Notes: a model not told the origin generated them from the letters alone. DNA of 64,000 nt from Pseudorhizobium banfieldiae (GCF_000967425.1 NZ_FO082820.1:1178001-1242000), one strand, 5' to 3'; positions 17,231 through 25,928 are shown, numbered from the stretch's first letter. Translations and numbers: made by a program.

Positions 17231-17770
17231 ATGTCCAAGGACAACATCATCCTCACCACGAAGGATTTCACCATACTGGAAGCCATCTCCGACAACCCGC
17301 GGGTCAGGACGGACCTGCTCGTCCCGCATATCCGCCGCAAGCTCGGTGCTGCGATCGTTGTTTTCCGCCAGGACCTGCCGGAAGGGGTGGCGAGCGTCAA
17401 CAGCCGCGTCACCTTCCGAGTCGATGGCGGTGCGACCGATACTCGGGTTCTCTCGACCGGACAGGTCGAGGCGCCGGTCGGCATGTTCCTGCCGATCACC
17501 ACGCCGAGAGGCCTGGCGCTGCTAGGTCTTTCCGAGGGCCAGGAGGCGGTTGTGGACAATACCGACGGACGCGCGGAACGGATCGTACTCGAGAAGGTGG
17601 AATACCAGCCCGAAGCGGCACGGCGAGAGCGCATGGCTGCAAAGAGCGAGCCCGCCTCCACGCAGCACAAGCCGTTGCTTCGCGTGGTGTCCGGCGGCAT
17701 GAAGGACGTGCGCCGCCCCGTCCCAGTGATGTCGGACGGTTTTGACGACCCGGGCCCGTCGGCCGCTTGA
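17231..17770 (+). CDS. Rnk-like GreA/GreB C-terminal domain protein (second paralogue), 179 aa
   Basis: A divergent second copy of the Rnk-type architecture. A short helical N-terminus (about 1-50, LTTKDFTILEAISDNPRVRT) is followed by the GreA/GreB C-terminal domain (about 60-135) with VASVNSRVTFRVDGGATDT, LPITTPRGLALLGLSEGQE and RIVLEKVEYQ. An extra basic, low-complexity tail of about 45 residues follows and is absent from the first copy. GGAG lies 8-9 bases before the ATG. It is probably cotranscribed with the first copy. The likely role is modulation of RNA polymerase, inferred from the family. A terminator follows at 17791. Confidence 0.8.
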   Translation: MSKDNIILTTKDFTILEAISDNPRVRTDLLVPHIRRKLGAAIVVFRQDLPEGVASVNSRVTFRVDGGATDTRVLSTGQVEAPVGMFLPITTPRGLALLGLSEGQEAVVDNTDGRAERIVLEKVEYQPEAARRERMAAKSEPASTQHKPLLRVVSGGMKDVRRPVPVMSDGFDDPGPSAA

Positions 17771-17790
17771 GCCGCGCCAGCCTGGCATGA

Positions 17791-17811
17791 CGCGGGCCAG
17801 GAAGGCCCGCG
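17791..17811 (+). terminator. Terminator after the second Rnk-like gene
   Basis: A perfect 8-bp stem CGCGGGCC / GGCCCGCG with loop AGGAA, followed by TTT, 20 bases after the stop. Confidence 0.7.
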
Positions 17812-17837
17812 TTTCCATCAGAGTAAGAAGGAACAGC

Positions 17838-18734
17838 ATGTCTACGAACCTCACCCCGGCGCAAGGCACGCGCTCCACCGACTTCGCGCAGGGGCTCGCC
17901 TGGATGGGGCTCAGCATGGCCTCCTTCATCGGCATGTCGGTTGGCTCCCGCGAACTGGCGGCAACCCTTTCCATCCAGCAGGTGCTCTTCTTCCGCGCCC
18001 TCGTCGGCCTCTTCGTCATCCTCGCGCTCGGGCGGGCGCTGCTGCCGGAATTGCGCGGGCTGAAGATGGTCCGGCTGCATGTCCTGCGCAATGTGGTGCA
18101 CTTCTTCGCCCAGTATCTCTGGACGATCGGCATCGTGCTGCTGCCGCTCGCCTCGGTCTTCGCGCTCGAATTCACCATGCCGATCTGGGTCGCCTTCTTC
18201 GCCTTCCTGTTCCTGAAGGAAAGGCTGACGACGCCGCGCATCCTCGCCACCATCGGCGGCTTCATCGGCGTCCTCGTCATCGTCCGCCCCGGCCTCGGCA
18301 TGGTGGATCCCGCAGCCGGGCTGGTGCTGATCGCCGCCGCCGGTTATGGCCTGTCGCTTATCCTCGTGAAGCAACTGACGCGCGAGGTCTCGCCCGGCGC
18401 CATCGTCGTCTGGATGATCCTGATCCAGCTGCCGCTCGGCTTCCTCGTCTCGCTCACCGATTGGCGTCCCGTCAGCTTCACCGACATCCCGTGGATGCTG
18501 GTTGCCGGCATCGGTGCGCTCGCCGCCCACTACTGCCAGGCCCAGGCCCTGAAGCGCCTCGACGCCTCCGTCGTCATGCCGATCGATTTCCTGCGTGTGC
18601 CCATGGCCGCCGTCGTCGGCTACTACGCCTATGCCGAAGCCATCGACCTCTGGGTCTTCCTCGGCGGCGGCATCATATTATTCTCGAACTACCGCGCCGT
18701 CATGGCCGAGCGCCGGGCTGCGATGGCCGGATAA
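17838..18734 (+). CDS. DMT-superfamily (EamA) transporter, 298 aa
   Basis: An inner-membrane transporter with ten hydrophobic segments in two EamA repeats (about 15-145 and 155-290). Recognisable parts are AATLSIQQVLFFRALVGLFV, the repeat-1 end FLFLKERLTTPRILATIGGF ('lkErl...i.G') and repeat-2 ending YAEAIDLWVFLGGGIILFSN. Substrate unknown; paralogue of the DMT gene at 5065-5955 but clearly different. The ATG at 17838 follows AAGAAGGAA. Confidence 0.87.
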   Translation: MSTNLTPAQGTRSTDFAQGLAWMGLSMASFIGMSVGSRELAATLSIQQVLFFRALVGLFVILALGRALLPELRGLKMVRLHVLRNVVHFFAQYLWTIGIVLLPLASVFALEFTMPIWVAFFAFLFLKERLTTPRILATIGGFIGVLVIVRPGLGMVDPAAGLVLIAAAGYGLSLILVKQLTREVSPGAIVVWMILIQLPLGFLVSLTDWRPVSFTDIPWMLVAGIGALAAHYCQAQALKRLDASVVMPIDFLRVPMAAVVGYYAYAEAIDLWVFLGGGIILFSNYRAVMAERRAAMAG

Positions 18735-18825
18735 AGGGCTGCTTTCAGGCAGCATTCCTGGAGGGCCGGCTTTCCCTGTGGTCTCAGAGTGAGGGGCGAG
18801 GAACGTCCTTTACCGCCCGCCCGTC

Positions 18826-18850
18826 GTCATCCTCGGCTTGACCCGAGGAC
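18826..18850 (+). repeat. Palindromic intergenic repeat (REP/RIME-like) copy
   Basis: GTCATCCTCGGCTTGACCCG followed by AGGAC, with arms CCTCGG / CCGAGG around CTTGAC-like text. This 'GTCATCCTCGGGCTTGACCCGAGGA'-type palindrome is widely scattered between genes in Rhizobiaceae and related alphaproteobacteria. This copy lacks one G relative to the form I remember. Only one copy is seen in the window. Confidence 0.5.
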
Positions 18851-18925
18851 ATGGACGTCCGTTTCGACTAATTTCGCGACTTCAGGCGTGTATGCGTTGA
18901 AAGACCACTCTTCCTGGAGGGCAGC

Positions 18926-19126
18926 ATGAGCGGACACAGGGTCTATGGCGTCAGCGTCGCGAGCGTCTATCCGCTTTACGTGGCCAAGGCGGAGAAGAAG
19001 GGGCGGACTGGAGCCGAGGTCGACGAGATCATCTGCTGGCTGACCGGCCATGACCGCGACAGCCTGAAAGCGGAACTGGAGGCAAGTACCTCTTTCGAGA
19101 ATTTCTTCGCCAGGGCGCCGCGATGA
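18926..19126 (+). pseudogene. DUF2200 protein, N-terminal half (frameshifted)
   Basis: Encodes 66 residues starting MSGHRVYGVSVASVYPLYVA and including [20 protein letters not shown], the N-terminal half of the roughly 117-residue DUF2200 family. The frame ends at TGA 19124-19126 just after FFARAPR. The rest of the domain continues without a gap in the +1-shifted frame from 19123. The break is consistent with loss of one base in the codon before ATG AAC. GGAGGGCAGC gives a good ribosome site. It could be a real mutation, a sequencing error, or a split gene reinitiating at ATGA. Confidence 0.75.
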
Positions 19127-19275
19127 ACCCGTCGCGCAGCTTGATCAAGGGCGTCGTCTGCGGCGTCCGCGTCGAGGATATCGAAGAGCCGACCATGCGC
19201 GAGATACGCTATCTCGACAAGCTGGTCGATGAGCTCGCCAAGGGCAAGGCGATGGAGAAGATCCTGCGGGGATAG
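19123..19275 (+). pseudogene. DUF2200 protein, C-terminal half (frameshifted)
   Basis: Encodes 50 residues, [20 protein letters not shown] then [28 protein letters not shown] sequence ending EKILRG, the conserved second half of DUF2200. Its ATG overlaps the TGA of the first half (ATGA), so coupled reinitiation could yield two half-proteins. The family has no assigned function. I interpret the locus as one gene with a one-base deletion. Confidence 0.75.
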
Positions 19276-19308
19276 CGCTCAAAGCTTCGCGGATGCCGGC
19301 GCGAAGAA

Positions 19309-19446
19309 GTGCCGGTCTTCATCCTGGCCCAGGCGCTGCGGCATCCGGGGAGCAGCCATGCGGGAAAAGTGCTTGCCTTCCTGCCACCGCCGTGGTTTGA
19401 CCCGCGCCATTCCGATTTGCACGCCCTTTCCGCCAAGGTTGCCTGA
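19309..19446 (+). CDS. Possible small ORF overlapping the ribH start, 45 aa
   Basis: A GTG-started frame that reads [20 protein letters not shown] and ends HALSAKVA, with TGA overlapping the ribH ATG by one base. The frame is open from just after the DUF2200 stop and has plausible codon use. There is no strong ribosome site and I recognise no homologue. It may be a coupled leader ORF or a remnant. Listed as uncertain. Confidence 0.25.
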   Translation: MPVFILAQALRHPGSSHAGKVLAFLPPPWFDPRHSDLHALSAKVA

Positions 19447-19901
19447 TGTCCGACACGTCCAAGCCCCATCTCCTGATCGTCGAGGCCCGTTTCTATGACG
19501 ATATGTCCGACGCGCTGCTCGACGGGGCGACCTCGGCGCTGAAGGATGCCGGCGCCACCTGGGATGTGGTCACCGTTCCCGGTGCGCTCGAAATCCCGCC
19601 GGCGATCGCCATGGCGCTCGACGCGGCTGAGAACGACGGCACCCATTACGACGGCTTCGTCGCGCTCGGCATGGTTATTCGCGGCGAGACATACCATTTC
19701 GATATCGTGGCCAACGAATCCTCCCGCGCCCTGATGGATCTTGCCGTCTCGGAATCGCTGGCGATCGGCAACGGCATAATGACGGTCGAGAACGAGGAGC
19801 AGGCCTGGGCGCGGGTGCGTCGCTCCGACAAGGACAAGGGCGGCTTTGCCGCACGTGCGGCGCTAGCGATGATCGCGCTGCGCGAAAAGCTGAATGGTTG
19901 A
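19446..19901 (+). CDS. ribH: 6,7-dimethyl-8-ribityllumazine synthase
   Basis: A 151-aa enzyme that joins the ribityl-pyrimidine with 3,4-dihydroxybutanone phosphate to make lumazine, the substrate of RibE, in an oligomeric shell. Motifs are [37 protein letters not shown] (phosphate site) and [21 protein letters not shown] with the catalytic His. Full length. nusB overlaps its end by 8 bases if the first ATG is used, so the two are coupled. No FMN riboswitch is visible upstream. Confidence 0.95.
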   Translation: MSDTSKPHLLIVEARFYDDMSDALLDGATSALKDAGATWDVVTVPGALEIPPAIAMALDAAENDGTHYDGFVALGMVIRGETYHFDIVANESSRALMDLAVSESLAIGNGIMTVENEEQAWARVRRSDKDKGGFAARAALAMIALREKLNG

Positions 19902-20385
19902 TCCGATGACGAACGACGAAAAACCGGCGGTGAAGCCCGCGAACCAGCGGGGTGCCGCGCGCCTCGCCGCCGTGCAGGCGCTCTACCAGATGGACGTCGG
20001 CGGCGCCGGCGTGCTGGAGGTGGTCGCCGAATACGAGGCCCATCGCCTCGGCCAGGAACTCGACGGCGACACCTACCTGAAGGCGGACGCCTCCTGGTTC
20101 CGCTCGATCGTCTCCGGCGTCGTGCGCGATCAGGTGAAGATCGACCCGGTTGTGCGCTCGGCCCTGCAGAACGACTGGCCGCTGTCGCGGCTGGATTCCA
20201 CGCTCCGCGCCATCCTGCGCGCCGGTACTTTTGAGATCCTCGAGCGCAAGGATGTGCCGATCCCGGTGATCGTCACCGAATACGTCGAGATCGCCCAGGC
20301 CTTCTTCGAGGGCGAGGAGCCGAAGATCGTCAACGCGGTACTTGACCGGATCGCCAAGCAGGTTCGCGGCCAGGCGGCAAAATAG
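19894..20385 (+). CDS. nusB: Transcription antitermination protein NusB
   Basis: A 163-aa all-helical RNA-binding protein that, with NusE/S10, binds boxA in rRNA leaders to prevent termination. Seen: [19 protein letters not shown] at the start of the fold and [20 protein letters not shown] with the final FVNGVLD-type motif (here [14 protein letters not shown]). Start may be ATG 19894 (overlapping ribH) or ATG 19906 (MTNDEKPAV); the second is equally plausible. Confidence 0.93.
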   Translation: MVDPMTNDEKPAVKPANQRGAARLAAVQALYQMDVGGAGVLEVVAEYEAHRLGQELDGDTYLKADASWFRSIVSGVVRDQVKIDPVVRSALQNDWPLSRLDSTLRAILRAGTFEILERKDVPIPVIVTEYVEIAQAFFEGEEPKIVNAVLDRIAKQVRGQAAK

Positions 20386-20407
20386 CACAACAGGAAAGAC
20401 GGCGGAG

Positions 20408-21631
20408 ATGGACGGCAGCGTGGAGGGACTTCAGGGACAGCTCAAGGCCGCCAAACGCAACGTCTTCCTGCTGTCGACAGTTCAGGCGCTGCTCGGCGCC
20501 GCGCCGCCGCTCACCTTCGCCCTCGGCGGTCTTGCCACCTATCAGATGCTGGGCGAGGACAAGTCGCTGGCCACAGCTCCATTGACCGGCTTCAATGTCG
20601 GTGTGGCCTTGGGCGCCGTCGCCGTCGCGATTGCGTCGCGGTTCCTTGGGCGACAGGCGGGCTTCATGCTGGGGGCGCTGATGGGCGCCGTCGGGGCAGG
20701 GGTCGCGGCCGTCGCTCTCTTCCGCAGCGATTTCTGGCTCTTCGCCATCGGCCTGATGATGATCGGCATCTCAGGCGGCTTCACCCAGAAGATCCGTTTC
20801 GCCGCCGCCGATGTCTCACCGAGCTTCTACAAGCCGAAGGCGATCTCCTGGATCCTCGCCGCCGGCATCGTCTCCGCCATTCTCGGGCCGCAGCTGGCGA
20901 TCTGGTTCAAGGACCTCTTCGAGCCCGTCGGCTTTGCCGGCGCCTTCGTGGCGCTCATCCCGCTCAGCCTCGTCGCCATTCTGATCCTTGCGGCGCTGAG
21001 GTTGCCGGAGGCGGGGGTGAGGACCGCGGAGGATGCGCCGGTGCGCCCGCTCCGGGAGATCGTGCTGACGCAACGCTTCATCACCGGCATGGTCTGCGGC
21101 ATCGGCTCCTATGCGCTGATGACCTTCATGATGACCGGCGCGCCGCTTGCCATGGTGATCGGCTGCGGCTTCTCCACCGAGCTCGCGACGCTCGGCATCC
21201 AGTGGCACGTGCTCGCCATGTTCGCGCCGAGCTTCTTCACCGGCATGCTGATCACCCGCTTCGGAACCGAGAAGGTGGTCGCAGCCGGCCTCGTCATCCT
21301 CATGGCCTGCGCCGTCGTTGCCCATATGGGCATCGAGCTCTGGAACTTCTGGGGCGCCCTGGTGCTGCTCGGCATCGGCTGGAATTTCGGCTTCATCGGC
21401 TCCACTGCCATCGTCGCCTCCAGCTACCGTCCGCATGAGGCAGACAAGGTCCAGGGCTTCCACGACATCATCCTCTTCGGCACCGTGGCGCTCTCCTCCT
21501 TCTCGTCGGGCAAGGTCTTCACCGCCTGGGGCTGGGAGGCGATGAACCTCGTCATCTGGCCCGTCACCATCCTCTGCCTCGTGCTCATCTTCCTCCTGAT
21601 GCGCCGGACTGCCGCGACAAAAGCGGCGTAA
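20408..21631 (+). CDS. Major facilitator superfamily transporter, 407 aa
   Basis: Twelve predicted membrane segments with a central cytoplasmic loop around residues 195-220. The N-terminus carries RNVFLLSTVQALLGAAPPLT and the C-terminal half GIGWNFGFIGSTAIVASSYR, a stretch common in a group of alphaproteobacterial MFS proteins of unknown substrate. It starts 23 bases after nusB and may be its cotranscript. The substrate cannot be inferred. Confidence 0.85.
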   Translation: MDGSVEGLQGQLKAAKRNVFLLSTVQALLGAAPPLTFALGGLATYQMLGEDKSLATAPLTGFNVGVALGAVAVAIASRFLGRQAGFMLGALMGAVGAGVAAVALFRSDFWLFAIGLMMIGISGGFTQKIRFAAADVSPSFYKPKAISWILAAGIVSAILGPQLAIWFKDLFEPVGFAGAFVALIPLSLVAILILAALRLPEAGVRTAEDAPVRPLREIVLTQRFITGMVCGIGSYALMTFMMTGAPLAMVIGCGFSTELATLGIQWHVLAMFAPSFFTGMLITRFGTEKVVAAGLVILMACAVVAHMGIELWNFWGALVLLGIGWNFGFIGSTAIVASSYRPHEADKVQGFHDIILFGTVALSSFSSGKVFTAWGWEAMNLVIWPVTILCLVLIFLLMRRTAATKAA

Positions 21632-21691
21632 GCCTCTTGCTTTTCTAGGGCTTGACGCAACCTCATCTCCGCCGCAATCTCCCTCCCGCAT

Positions 21692-21729
21692 GGCAACCCT
21701 TGGTTTCCTTGGGAGGGGAGGTGGTTGCC
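21692..21729 (+). other. Possible structured leader of hppA
   Basis: In the 147-base gap before hppA, GGCAACC (21692-21698) can pair with GGTTGCC (21723-21729). Inside and around it a CTCCCTCCC stretch faces GGGAGGGGAG. The shape would be a long imperfect stem. I do not recognise a known riboswitch class in it. Confidence 0.3.
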
Positions 21730-21778
21730 GGTTCATGCTGCGAGGGGACTCGTCGGCAAAAGGGAGAGGAAGAAGCGA

Positions 21779-23917
21779 ATGACCGTAATTTTCGGTGTGA
21801 TCCTGTGCGGCCTGCTGTCCGTCGCGTATGCCGTCTGGGCAACGCAGAGCGTGCTGGCCGCTGATCAGGGCAATGCCCGCATGCAGGAAATAGCAGGCTA
21901 TATCCGGGAAGGGGCGCAGGCCTATCTCACTCGGCAATACATGACCATCGCCATCGTCGGCGCGGTCGTCACCGTGCTTACATGGCTGCTCCTCTCCGGA
22001 ACGGCCGCCATCGGCTTCGTCATCGGCGCAGTGCTCTCCGGGGCGGCCGGCTTCATCGGCATGCACGTCTCCGTCCGCGCCAATGTCCGCACCGCCCAGG
22101 CTGCTTCGCAGAGCCTGTCGGCAGGCCTCGACATCGCCTTCAAATCCGGGGCCATCACCGGAATGCTGGTGGCCGGTCTCGCGCTTCTCGGCGTATCCAT
22201 CTACTACTGGATACTGGTCTCGGCGCTCGGCCATGAAAGCGGCTCGCGCGAAGTCATCGACGCGCTGGTGGCGCTCGGCTTTGGTGCCTCGCTCATCTCG
22301 ATCTTCGCCCGTCTCGGCGGCGGCATCTTCACCAAGGGTGCAGATGTCGGCGGCGACTTGGTTGGCAAGGTGGAAGCCGGCATTCCCGAGGACGATCCGC
22401 GCAACCCGGCAACGATCGCCGACAACGTCGGCGACAATGTCGGCGACTGCGCCGGCATGGCCGCCGACCTCTTCGAGACCTATGCCGTCTCCGTCGTCGC
22501 CACCATGGTGCTCGCCGCGATCTTCTTCGCCGGTGCGCCGGTGCTCGGAAGCGCGATGGTCTATCCGCTCGCCATCTGCGCCGCCTGCATCGTCACGTCG
22601 ATCATCGGCACATTCTTCGTCAAGCTCGGCACGAACGGGTCGATCATGGGCGCCCTCTACAAGGGCTTGATCGTCACCGGTCTGCTGTCGATCATCGGAC
22701 TGGGAGCAGCGACTTCGTTCACGATCGGCTGGGGCTCGATCGGCACGGTCGCCGGCATGGATATCACCGGCACCAATCTCTTCCTCTGCGGCATCCTTGG
22801 CTTGGTCGTCACGGCCCTGATCGTGGTCATCACCGAATACTACACCGGTACCAACAAGCGGCCGGTCAATTCCATCGCCCAGGCCTCGGTCACCGGCCAC
22901 GGCACCAACGTCATCCAGGGCCTCGCCGTCTCCCTGGAATCGACGGCACTGCCGGCAATCGTTATCGTCGCCGGCATCATCTCGACCTACCAGCTCGGTG
23001 GCCTGTTCGGTACCGGCATCGCGGTCACCGCCATGCTCGGCCTCGCCGGCATGATTGTCGCACTCGACGCCTTCGGCCCCGTCACGGACAATGCCGGTGG
23101 TATCGCGGAAATGTCCGGCCTGCCGTCCGACGTGCGCAAGTCGACGGATGCGCTTGATGCAGTCGGCAACACCACCAAGGCCGTCACCAAGGGTTACGCA
23201 ATCGGCTCGGCCGGCCTCGGTGCGCTGGTGCTCTTTGCCGCCTATTCGAACGACCTTGCCTACTTCGCGGCCAATGGCGATCGCTACCCGTATTTCGCAG
23301 ATATGGGCGACATTTCGTTCAGCCTGTCCAACCCCTATGTGGTGGCTGGGCTGATCTTCGGGGGTCTCATCCCCTACCTGTTCGGCGGTATCGCCATGAC
23401 CGCGGTTGGCCGGGCTGCCGGCTCCATCGTCGAGGAAGTGCGCAAGCAGTTCCGCGATAATGCAGGCATCATGCAGGGAACGGTGAAGCCGGATTACGGC
23501 CGGGCGGTGGATATCCTCACGAAGGCGGCGATCCGGGAGATGATCATCCCGTCGCTGCTGCCGGTTCTGGCGCCGATCGTCGTCTATTTTGGCGTGCTGC
23601 TGATCTCCGGCTCGAAGGCCTCGGCGTTCGCCGCACTCGGTGCCTCGCTGCTGGGCGTCATCGTCAACGGCCTCTTCGTGGCGATCTCCATGACCTCCGG
23701 CGGCGGCGCCTGGGACAATGCGAAGAAGAGCTTCGAGGACGGCTATGTCGACAAGGACGGTACGCGCCATATGAAGGGCTCGGAAGCGCACAAGGCCTCC
23801 GTTACGGGTGACACCGTCGGCGACCCCTACAAGGACACCGCGGGTCCTGCCGTGAACCCGGCGATCAAGATCACCAACATCGTGGCGCTGCTGCTTCTGG
23901 CGGTCCTCGCCGGCTGA
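21779..23917 (+). CDS. hppA: Membrane-bound proton-translocating pyrophosphatase
   Basis: A 712-aa inner-membrane pump with about 16 helices, coupling pyrophosphate hydrolysis to H+ export. The catalytic loops are [20 protein letters not shown] and [20 protein letters not shown], plus [19 protein letters not shown] and the C-terminal [20 protein letters not shown]. The K+-site signature reads GNTTKA: lysine instead of alanine marks the potassium-independent class. Rhizobia use it in energy saving and acid or osmotic tolerance. It ends in a long perfect terminator. Confidence 0.96.
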   Translation: MTVIFGVILCGLLSVAYAVWATQSVLAADQGNARMQEIAGYIREGAQAYLTRQYMTIAIVGAVVTVLTWLLLSGTAAIGFVIGAVLSGAAGFIGMHVSVRANVRTAQAASQSLSAGLDIAFKSGAITGMLVAGLALLGVSIYYWILVSALGHESGSREVIDALVALGFGASLISIFARLGGGIFTKGADVGGDLVGKVEAGIPEDDPRNPATIADNVGDNVGDCAGMAADLFETYAVSVVATMVLAAIFFAGAPVLGSAMVYPLAICAACIVTSIIGTFFVKLGTNGSIMGALYKGLIVTGLLSIIGLGAATSFTIGWGSIGTVAGMDITGTNLFLCGILGLVVTALIVVITEYYTGTNKRPVNSIAQASVTGHGTNVIQGLAVSLESTALPAIVIVAGIISTYQLGGLFGTGIAVTAMLGLAGMIVALDAFGPVTDNAGGIAEMSGLPSDVRKSTDALDAVGNTTKAVTKGYAIGSAGLGALVLFAAYSNDLAYFAANGDRYPYFADMGDISFSLSNPYVVAGLIFGGLIPYLFGGIAMTAVGRAAGSIVEEVRKQFRDNAGIMQGTVKPDYGRAVDILTKAAIREMIIPSLLPVLAPIVVYFGVLLISGSKASAFAALGASLLGVIVNGLFVAISMTSGGGAWDNAKKSFEDGYVDKDGTRHMKGSEAHKASVTGDTVGDPYKDTAGPAVNPAIKITNIVALLLLAVLAG

Positions 23918-23935
23918 TGGGCCGACCTTGAACGA

Positions 23936-23971
23936 CGAAAGGGCCCGCGGATCGCTCCGCGGGCCCTTTCG
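23936..23971 (+). terminator. Strong terminator between hppA and bamE
   Basis: A perfect 16-bp stem, CGAAAGGGCCCGCGGA with its complement, closed by loop TCGC and followed by TTTCTTT. It ends hppA. With A-rich bases on the other side (minus strand CGTTCAAGG, weak T-run) it probably also helps stop bamE transcripts. Confidence 0.9.
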
Positions 23972-23996
23972 TTTCTTTGATTCTATGGCGCGGTGG

Positions 23997-24482
23997 TCAC
24001 CGGCCGAGGTTCTGGAAGAGGCTTCGCGCCGCGTTCGCGTTCCCGGCCCCGCCGGCGCCGGAAAGCAGCTGCTGCAGGAATGTCAGGTCGCGGCCGCCTG
24101 TCGGCGTCGTGCGTGAGATCGTGTCGAACACCTTGCCGTCCTGCAGCGTGTAGTTCGCCTTGTTGGCGACGACGCCGTCCTTGTCGAAGTAGATGGCGAG
24201 CACGGTCTGCTCCACGAGGCGCGGCTTCATGAATGCCACCGGCCGCTCCCGCTTCTGCGAGATGTAGTAGAAGACTTCGCTGTCGAAGGTGGCGGTGGTG
24301 GAAGGCGTGCCCATTGTCAGCAGAACCTGCTCGCGGCTCGATCCGACCGGAATGAGTGCCAGCGACTCCTGGTCGATGACATAGCCATTGTACATCGTCT
24401 GGCCGATATCCATGGACGTGCAGCCGGTGACTGCGGTCGATGCGATGATGGCCGCCATTGCGGTTCTGCTCAACAACTTCAT
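23997..24482 (-). CDS. bamE: Outer membrane assembly lipoprotein, BamE/SmpA-OmlA family
   Basis: A 161-aa lipoprotein of the beta-barrel assembly machinery. The signal peptide MKLLSRTAMAAIIASTAVTG is cut before Cys in TGCTS (lipobox V-T-G-C). The BamE fold follows, with IPVGSSREQVLLTMGTPSTT and DSEVFYYISQKRERPVAFMK. A flexible Gly/Ala-rich tail (about 130-161) is typical of alphaproteobacterial forms. The start at 24482 is fixed by the signal peptide; longer reading of the frame is non-coding. Divergent from the bc1 chaperone gene. Confidence 0.9.
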   Translation of the reverse strand: MKLLSRTAMAAIIASTAVTGCTSMDIGQTMYNGYVIDQESLALIPVGSSREQVLLTMGTPSTTATFDSEVFYYISQKRERPVAFMKPRLVEQTVLAIYFDKDGVVANKANYTLQDGKVFDTISRTTPTGGRDLTFLQQLLSGAGGAGNANAARSLFQNLGR

Positions 24483-24720
24483 TTCAGACCTTAACACCCG
24501 CCTTGAGAGACTTCCCCGAACTTCGCCTTGCGGCCTTCGCCGTCGTCTGCTGGCCATATCATTGTGGCTATTCCGGGGACATGGCTCGAGACCAGGTTCC
24601 GGCCTGATGCGGAAGTGACCGCTGCGGACGACATGCGTAACGGCGTTGCAATTCGTGCATGCTTCGGTAAACCAGCTTTCGTTTCCATGCAACAGATGGA
24701 GACCAAACACGAGAGTTCTC

Positions 24721-25257
24721 ATGATCTTCGGCCTGTTCCGCAAGAAAAAACAAAACCAGCCGATCGTCGATCGCCAGTACGCCTCCTTGACATCGACTGC
24801 ACGCGATCCCTTCTTCTACACGGACCTCGGCGTGCCGGACACGGTCATGGGCCGATTCGAGATGCTGTCGATCGCGATGATCCTGTTTTTCCGCCGCACT
24901 GCCAGTTCTGCGGTGAGCGGGCAGGAACTGGCACAGGAGATCATCGACGCCTTCTTTCAGGACCTCGATCATTCGATCCGGGAACTGGGCATTGGCGACC
25001 CGGGCGTTCCGAAGAGGATGAAGAAGCTCGCCGGCATGTTCTACGGGCGGCTGGAAAGCTACGCTGCAGCCCTGGACGCCACCGATCGAGATGCACTGGC
25101 CGCGGCACTGGCGAGAAACATCCATCCGCAGTCTGCCGAGCATCCGCCGATGGATGGTCTGGCGGGCTGGATGATCGCTGCAGAGAAGGCGCTTGTCGCC
25201 GTTTCGGAAGAAGAGATCGCCCGCGGTGGGGCAGTGCTGTCGCCGCCGGGCAAGTGA
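24721..25257 (+). CDS. Ubiquinol-cytochrome c chaperone (CBP3-like) family protein, 178 aa
   Basis: The sequence MIFGLFRKKKQNQPIVDRQY then YTDLGVPDTVMGRFEMLSIAMILF and the GDPGVPKRMKKLAGMFYGRL block match the CBP3/UQCC1 (Pfam Ubiq_cyt_C_chap) family. This family assists assembly of cytochrome b in the bc1 complex in mitochondria; the bacterial role is presumed similar. It heads a cluster with YceD, plsX and fabH conserved in Rhizobiales. The yceD gene follows after 7 bases. Confidence 0.88.
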   Translation: MIFGLFRKKKQNQPIVDRQYASLTSTARDPFFYTDLGVPDTVMGRFEMLSIAMILFFRRTASSAVSGQELAQEIIDAFFQDLDHSIRELGIGDPGVPKRMKKLAGMFYGRLESYAAALDATDRDALAAALARNIHPQSAEHPPMDGLAGWMIAAEKALVAVSEEEIARGGAVLSPPGK

Positions 25258-25264
25258 GGACGTC

Positions 25265-25834
25265 ATGACGCAAGAACACGGTCGAGGCGAAAGGCCTCCC
25301 TTCTCCTATCCCGTACGGGTCGGCCACATATCCGCCAATGCGGTGTCCGTTCACGTCGAGGCGGCGCCTCGCGAACTTGCGGGACTGGCAAAGCTCTGGA
25401 ACGTGCGGGATGTGAAGTCGCTGAAGGCGGATTTGCAGATCGCGCGCTGGAAGAAGGATGGCGTCCGCATCAAGGGGCGCGTCGAGGCGGCGATCGAGCA
25501 AGCCTGCGTCGTTACGCTTGAGCCGGTGGTTTCGCAGATCGACGAGGCCTTCGAGCAGGTTTTCGTGCCGGAAGGGTCGAAGCTTGCCCGCCTCGTGCTC
25601 AGCGACACGACCGAGATGGTGCTTGACCCCGAGGGGCCCGACCTGCCCGAGACCTTCACCGGCGACACGATCGATGCCGGTGAAGTTGTTGCCGAAGTGG
25701 TAGCATTGGCCATCGATCCCTATCCCCGCAAGGCCAGTGTCGAGTTCAGCGCGCATATCGAAAGCGACGCGTCGACGGATGAACGCAAGCCATCCCCCTT
25801 CGCCGTCCTCAAGGACTGGAAAAAGCAGGACTAG
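25265..25834 (+). CDS. DUF177 (YceD) domain protein, 189 aa
   Basis: The YceD/DUF177 domain spans about residues 20-170, with the typical FSYPVRVGHISANAVSVHVE start, a VEAAIEQACVVTLEPVVSQI block (containing the single Cys of the usual 'C.RCL.p' region, the second Cys being lost), and EVVAEVVALAIDPYPRKASV. YceD proteins lie next to rpmF-plsX and are linked to 23S rRNA maturation in plants and bacteria. Here rpmF is absent and plsX follows after 94 bases. Confidence 0.85.
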   Translation: MTQEHGRGERPPFSYPVRVGHISANAVSVHVEAAPRELAGLAKLWNVRDVKSLKADLQIARWKKDGVRIKGRVEAAIEQACVVTLEPVVSQIDEAFEQVFVPEGSKLARLVLSDTTEMVLDPEGPDLPETFTGDTIDAGEVVAEVVALAIDPYPRKASVEFSAHIESDASTDERKPSPFAVLKDWKKQD

Positions 25835-25928
25835 GATGGAAATCGCCTCGATTGGGTTGTAAGCACCGCCAGAACAATTATTTTGGCCTCGATTTTCGCC
25901 GGATGGCGAGCAAAGGGATCAGCGAAGA

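Noticed and set aside
19276..19445. FMN riboswitch upstream of ribH
   Set aside because: The conserved RFN blocks are absent; the region reads as an open frame.
20816..23791. A 991-codon open frame on the minus strand antisense to the MFS and hppA genes
   Set aside because: The plus strand carries complete, well-conserved MFS and HppA proteins here. The antisense frame is His/Asp/Arg-rich and open only because of GC-rich third codon positions.
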